Source: an uncultured Rhodobacterales bacterium (GTDB lineage Bacteria; Pseudomonadota; Alphaproteobacteria; Rhodobacterales; Rhodobacteraceae). From it: a stretch of DNA of 8,989 bases. The DNA is taken from NCBI GenBank assembly GCA_937901055.1, contig CALCGO010000484.1, positions 1 to 8,989 on the forward strand. Direction: 5' to 3'. Below the pieces are notes generated by a model that was not told the DNA's origin, did no database searches, and was given only the letters and a program-made list of their open reading frames with translations. Position numbers and translations under genes: made by a program. Within the stretch, counting starts at the first letter, position 1. The number at the start of each line of letters is the position of its first letter. This document shows positions 6,363 to 8,989 of this stretch, piece by piece.

Positions 6363-7385
6363 ATGAGCATCATTTCCAGATTCGCCGAGTCCTACTATCT
6401 GCGCCTTCAGCGGCGGCGGCGGAGGCTTCGTGCATTAAGGAAGCGACGTGAAGTGACACTAGTTAAGAACCGGTCCAGTGCCCGTCAAAGCAGTGACATA
6501 TTCCTGTTTTCTACTGTTCATAACGAGCGCCATCGGCTTTCATATTTTCTGGACTACTATCGCAATCTAGGTGTTAACCATTTCTTCTTCATTGATAACG
6601 CTTCCGATGATGGCACCGGAGAATTCCTTGCCGCCCAACCGGATGTTTCCTTATGGCATTCCGAGGGCAGCTATAAGCGTTCGAATTTCGGCATGGACTG
6701 GGTTAACAACCTGTTAAGGAAGTACGCTCGCGATCACTGGTGTTTGATCGTCGATGTGGACGAGTTTTTCGTTTATCCATATTGCGACACCCGCCCTCTT
6801 CGCGCACTGACCGACTGGCTTGATGCATCTTCCATACAATCATTCGGAGCCTTATTGTTGGACATGTATCCGACAACATCACTAGAGGATCAGGACTACG
6901 TTTCGGGGCAAAGCCCGTTCAAAACCCTGACGCATTTCGACAGCGGGAATTACACCCAAAAGTTAAACAAAAAATACGGCAACCTGTGGATACAGGGCGG
7001 CCCACGCCAACGTGTCTTTTTTGCCAACTACCCAGATCAGGCGCCGGCGTTGAATAAGATTCCGTTGGTTAAGTGGTCCCGCGGGAATGTCTTCGTCAGT
7101 TCGACACACACATTGCTGCCGCGCGGACTAAATAAAACATTCGAGGATTGGGGTGGCGAGAAAATCTGCGGTTGCCTGTTGCACACCAAATTCCTTCCCG
7201 ACTTGGCACACAAAGCCGTTCGCGAAGAAACACGGCGGCAGCATTACGCAGGTGGGCGTGAATATCGTGCGTATAAGGCGGCAAATGGGAAAGGCACGGT
7301 TCTTAACCACGCGCATTCCAAAAAGCTCGAAGACTGGCGGCAACTTGAAGGTTTGGGTCTAATGTCGCTTGGTGGGTGGGCATGA
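6363..7385 (+). CDS. GT2-like glycosyltransferase (Glyco_tranf_2_4 type) with basic N-terminus
   Basis: A putative GT-A glycosyltransferase of the group with the opening HNERHRLSYFLDYYRNLGV (53-71) followed by FFIDNASDDGT (75-85), seen in the Glyco_tranf_2_4/GT92-related proteins. The metal-binding motif is VDVDEFF (130-136). Length is 340 residues. The first 40 residues are strikingly basic, with an Arg run (17-21) and RALRKRRE (23-30); this may bind acidic membrane lipids, though there is no hydrophobic span. The start ATG has only a weak upstream GGTAA, and an in-frame stop at 6357-6359 rules out a longer product. The preceding gene stops 19 nt before it; the following gene overlaps by ATGA. 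Substrates cannot be deduced. Confidence 0.85.
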   Translation: MSIISRFAESYYLRLQRRRRRLRALRKRREVTLVKNRSSARQSSDIFLFSTVHNERHRLSYFLDYYRNLGVNHFFFIDNASDDGTGEFLAAQPDVSLWHSEGSYKRSNFGMDWVNNLLRKYARDHWCLIVDVDEFFVYPYCDTRPLRALTDWLDASSIQSFGALLLDMYPTTSLEDQDYVSGQSPFKTLTHFDSGNYTQKLNKKYGNLWIQGGPRQRVFFANYPDQAPALNKIPLVKWSRGNVFVSSTHTLLPRGLNKTFEDWGGEKICGCLLHTKFLPDLAHKAVREETRRQHYAGGREYRAYKAANGKGTVLNHAHSKKLEDWRQLEGLGLMSLGGWA

Positions 7386-8989
7386 CCCCTGCAATTGCAA
7401 TCCTCGCGCACTACAACCTTGATCGGGTCACGCAGGTTGTCCGATTCTTGTCAGAAGCCGGCCTGAATGTTTGCGTTCACGTCGATCAAAGCGTGCCGCC
7501 CGATAGCTTCAACGAGTTCAAAACCTCATTGTCAAATTGCCCCGATATTCTTTGGGCAAAGCGCATTGAATGCGAATGGGGGCACTTTTCGCTGGTCGAA
7601 GCTACGCTGGGCATGTCCGCGGAAATTCTGGCAGAATGGCCGGATGCCGGGCACGTAATGCTGTTGAGCGGTGACAGCCTGCCAACTCGTGCACCTGCCG
7701 AATTCATCGCGTTTTTGAAGAATAACCCCGATGTAGACTTTATCGAAAGCGTTGCGATCGGCGACAACAACTGGATTACCGGTGGGCTCGGGATTGAACG
7801 GTTTACGCTTAGCTTTCCATATTCTTGGAAAAAGCAGCGCCGACTTTTTGACTTATGGGTGGAGGTGCAGCGAAAACTGCGCCTCAAACGAAGCATCCCG
7901 GACTGGCTGCGGCCACATATTGGCAGCCAGTGGTGGTGTCTAAGCAGACAAACGCTGGAAGCCATCCTCAACGACCCCGCGAGAGCACAAAACGATGCGT
8001 ATTTCCGCAAGTGCTGGATACCGGACGAGTCGTATTTTCAGACGCTGGCTCGCAATCACGCCCGCAAAATCGAGTCGCGGTCGTTGTTGTATTCACGCTT
8101 TGATCATCAGGGAAAACCAACCGCATTTTACGACGACCATGCGGGCTTACTCGGTTCAATTGATGCTTTTTTTGTGCGCAAAATATGGCCGGGAGCTACC
8201 GACCTATATCAACGCTTCCTTAGCCCTTTACCCGAAACATCGGTAAACGAAACAGGGTCAACTCCGAGTTTCGAGCGCATAGATATCGCTGCAAACAGGC
8301 GCAAAACTGGCCGAAGCGGGCTATATATGCATGGACGTGCACCTAGCCAGTGGCACGACGAATACTCCCCCACCGCGAAGCCCTACCATGTTTTCACCGG
8401 TTTCAATGCCGTGTTTTCGAATTTTGATGAGTGGCAAGAGGCCCACGCCGGTGTAAGGCCTCACGGTCGTCTGTTTGCCAAATCCGGCGCGCAGTTCACT
8501 GATGACGGTTTAACCGGCGCCGGTGGGATTTCGAGCTCCGCTGCTATTCGTGATTTGGCCCCGGAAAACTTCCTGTGCAACCTTGTTTGGAATACTCGCG
8601 AAAACGGATTGCTATTCCATTACGAAATTTGCGACCAATCCAAGATCGGGAAGTTTCTGTTGACCGACCCGCACGCCAATTTGCATTTCATCCGTCATGG
8701 CTGGCTGCTGGATTTACTAGGCCGCGGTATCCAAAACACTGAATACCTGCGCACTAATGCGACGACAATGATCAACCGCGAGCGCAGTTTTTTGACCGCA
8801 GTCAAACAATCCAAAGCCAATTGCACCCATAATGTGTGGACGTTGGGCGAGGTGCTTTCCAGCCCGCAAGCCGCGTTATCAGCAACATTGGGCGAACCCA
8901 ACTTGCAAACGCCAATTATTTTGCCAGAAATGGTTGATGCGTCCCGACTTACGAGTTTTGCCCGCGATCTAAAAAACATTGGGGTCGAC
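7382..8989 (+). CDS. GT14/core-2 branching-enzyme-like glycosyltransferase, 3' end beyond window
   Basis: From ATG 7382, overlapping the previous stop as ATGA, the frame stays open for 536 codons to the right edge, so the C-terminus is not seen. Residues 1 to about 270 resemble the Branch/GT14 family of beta-1,6-N-acetylglucosaminyltransferase-like proteins: IAILAHYNLDRVTQVVRFL (5-23), VCVHVD (30-35), ECEWGHFSLVEATL (63-76), HVMLLSGDSLPTR (91-103), GSQWWCLSRQTL (181-192) and IPDESYFQTL (213-222), in which E216 matches the Glu of the PDE motif considered catalytic in C2GnT. After about 310 comes a second region of more than 220 residues (from LYMHGRAPSQWHDEY through HVFTGFNAVFSNFDEW, FLLTDPHANLHFIRHGW) that I cannot assign; alphaproteobacterial GT14 proteins often carry an uncharacterised C-terminal domain. 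The sugar actually transferred is unknown. Confidence 0.85.
   Translation, partial: MTPAIAILAHYNLDRVTQVVRFLSEAGLNVCVHVDQSVPPDSFNEFKTSLSNCPDILWAKRIECEWGHFSLVEATLGMSAEILAEWPDAGHVMLLSGDSLPTRAPAEFIAFLKNNPDVDFIESVAIGDNNWITGGLGIERFTLSFPYSWKKQRRLFDLWVEVQRKLRLKRSIPDWLRPHIGSQWWCLSRQTLEAILNDPARAQNDAYFRKCWIPDESYFQTLARNHARKIESRSLLYSRFDHQGKPTAFYDDHAGLLGSIDAFFVRKIWPGATDLYQRFLSPLPETSVNETGSTPSFERIDIAANRRKTGRSGLYMHGRAPSQWHDEYSPTAKPYHVFTGFNAVFSNFDEWQEAHAGVRPHGRLFAKSGAQFTDDGLTGAGGISSSAAIRDLAPENFLCNLVWNTRENGLLFHYEICDQSKIGKFLLTDPHANLHFIRHGWLLDLLGRGIQNTEYLRTNATTMINRERSFLTAVKQSKANCTHNVWTLGEVLSSPQAALSATLGEPNLQTPIILPEMVDASRLTSFARDLKNIGVD

Noticed and set aside
7486..8010. Minus-strand 174-codon open frame
   Set aside because: It is antisense to the GT14-like gene, whose frame is open for 536 codons and carries family motifs; the antisense product resembles nothing.
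7855..8246. Overlapping plus-strand frames of 63-83 codons in this stretch
   Set aside because: They are out-of-frame shadows of the GT14-like gene; they do not indicate a frameshift because that frame itself is uninterrupted.
8695..8979. Minus-strand 94-codon open frame near the right edge
   Set aside because: Antisense to the continuous GT14-like reading frame and without recognisable features.
1..8989. tRNA, rRNA, CRISPR array, insertion sequence or prophage
   Set aside because: No tandem spaced repeats, transposase motifs, terminal inverted repeats or RNA-gene signatures were seen; coding genes fill nearly the whole window.

Overview
The window looks like part of a surface-polysaccharide (capsule or exopolysaccharide) locus from an alphaproteobacterium, most likely a marine Rhodobacterales. 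This rests on the moderate GC content, the style of the KdsB, GalU and glycosyltransferase proteins, and the tight ATGA gene overlaps. It is a judgement from recognised protein families, not a database result.

Layout. On the minus strand, reading leftward from about 1189, an ABC-2 family permease of the polysaccharide-exporter type (359-1189) is followed by a YciA-type acyl-CoA thioesterase (362 down to the left edge, 3' end cut off). Their stop and start codons overlap as ATGA. A divergent intergenic region of about 105 bp (1190-1294) separates them from a plus-strand run that fills the rest of the window: cysQ (1295-2092), a CMP-Kdo synthetase-like kdsB (2093-2887, starting on the base after the cysQ stop), a GT2 glycosyltransferase with an extra C-terminal domain (2884-4122, ATGA overlap with kdsB), a 99-bp AT-rich gap, galU (4222-5103), a GT4-type glycosyltransferase (5111-6343), a second GT2-like glycosyltransferase with a very basic N-terminus (6363-7385), and a GT14/core-2 branching-enzyme-like glycosyltransferase (7382 to the right edge, ATGA overlap). 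The last gene is open for 536 codons and has no stop in the window.

How the genes may work together. KdsB and GalU would make activated sugars (CMP-Kdo or a related ulosonate, and UDP-glucose). Four glycosyltransferases of different families would assemble an oligosaccharide or repeat unit, and the permease belongs to an exporter that would move it across the inner membrane. CysQ hydrolyses 3'-phosphoadenosine 5'-phosphate, the by-product of PAPS-dependent sulfation, so its position abutting kdsB hints at a sulfated glycan. No sulfotransferase is visible in the window. The ATPase partner of the permease, Kdo transferases (KpsC/KpsS) and any polymerase are also not in view.

The points most worth a second look are the KdsB variant with changed metal-site signatures, the cysQ-kdsB pairing, the GT2 protein carrying what looks like only the front half of a second glycosyltransferase, the uncharacterised C-terminal region of the GT14-like protein, and an excess of GTTAAC/TTAA motifs, including two exact TTAA-N7-TTAA (CtrA-box-like) sites inside genes and one near-match just upstream of galU. 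No tRNA, rRNA, CRISPR array, insertion sequence or convincing terminator was seen.
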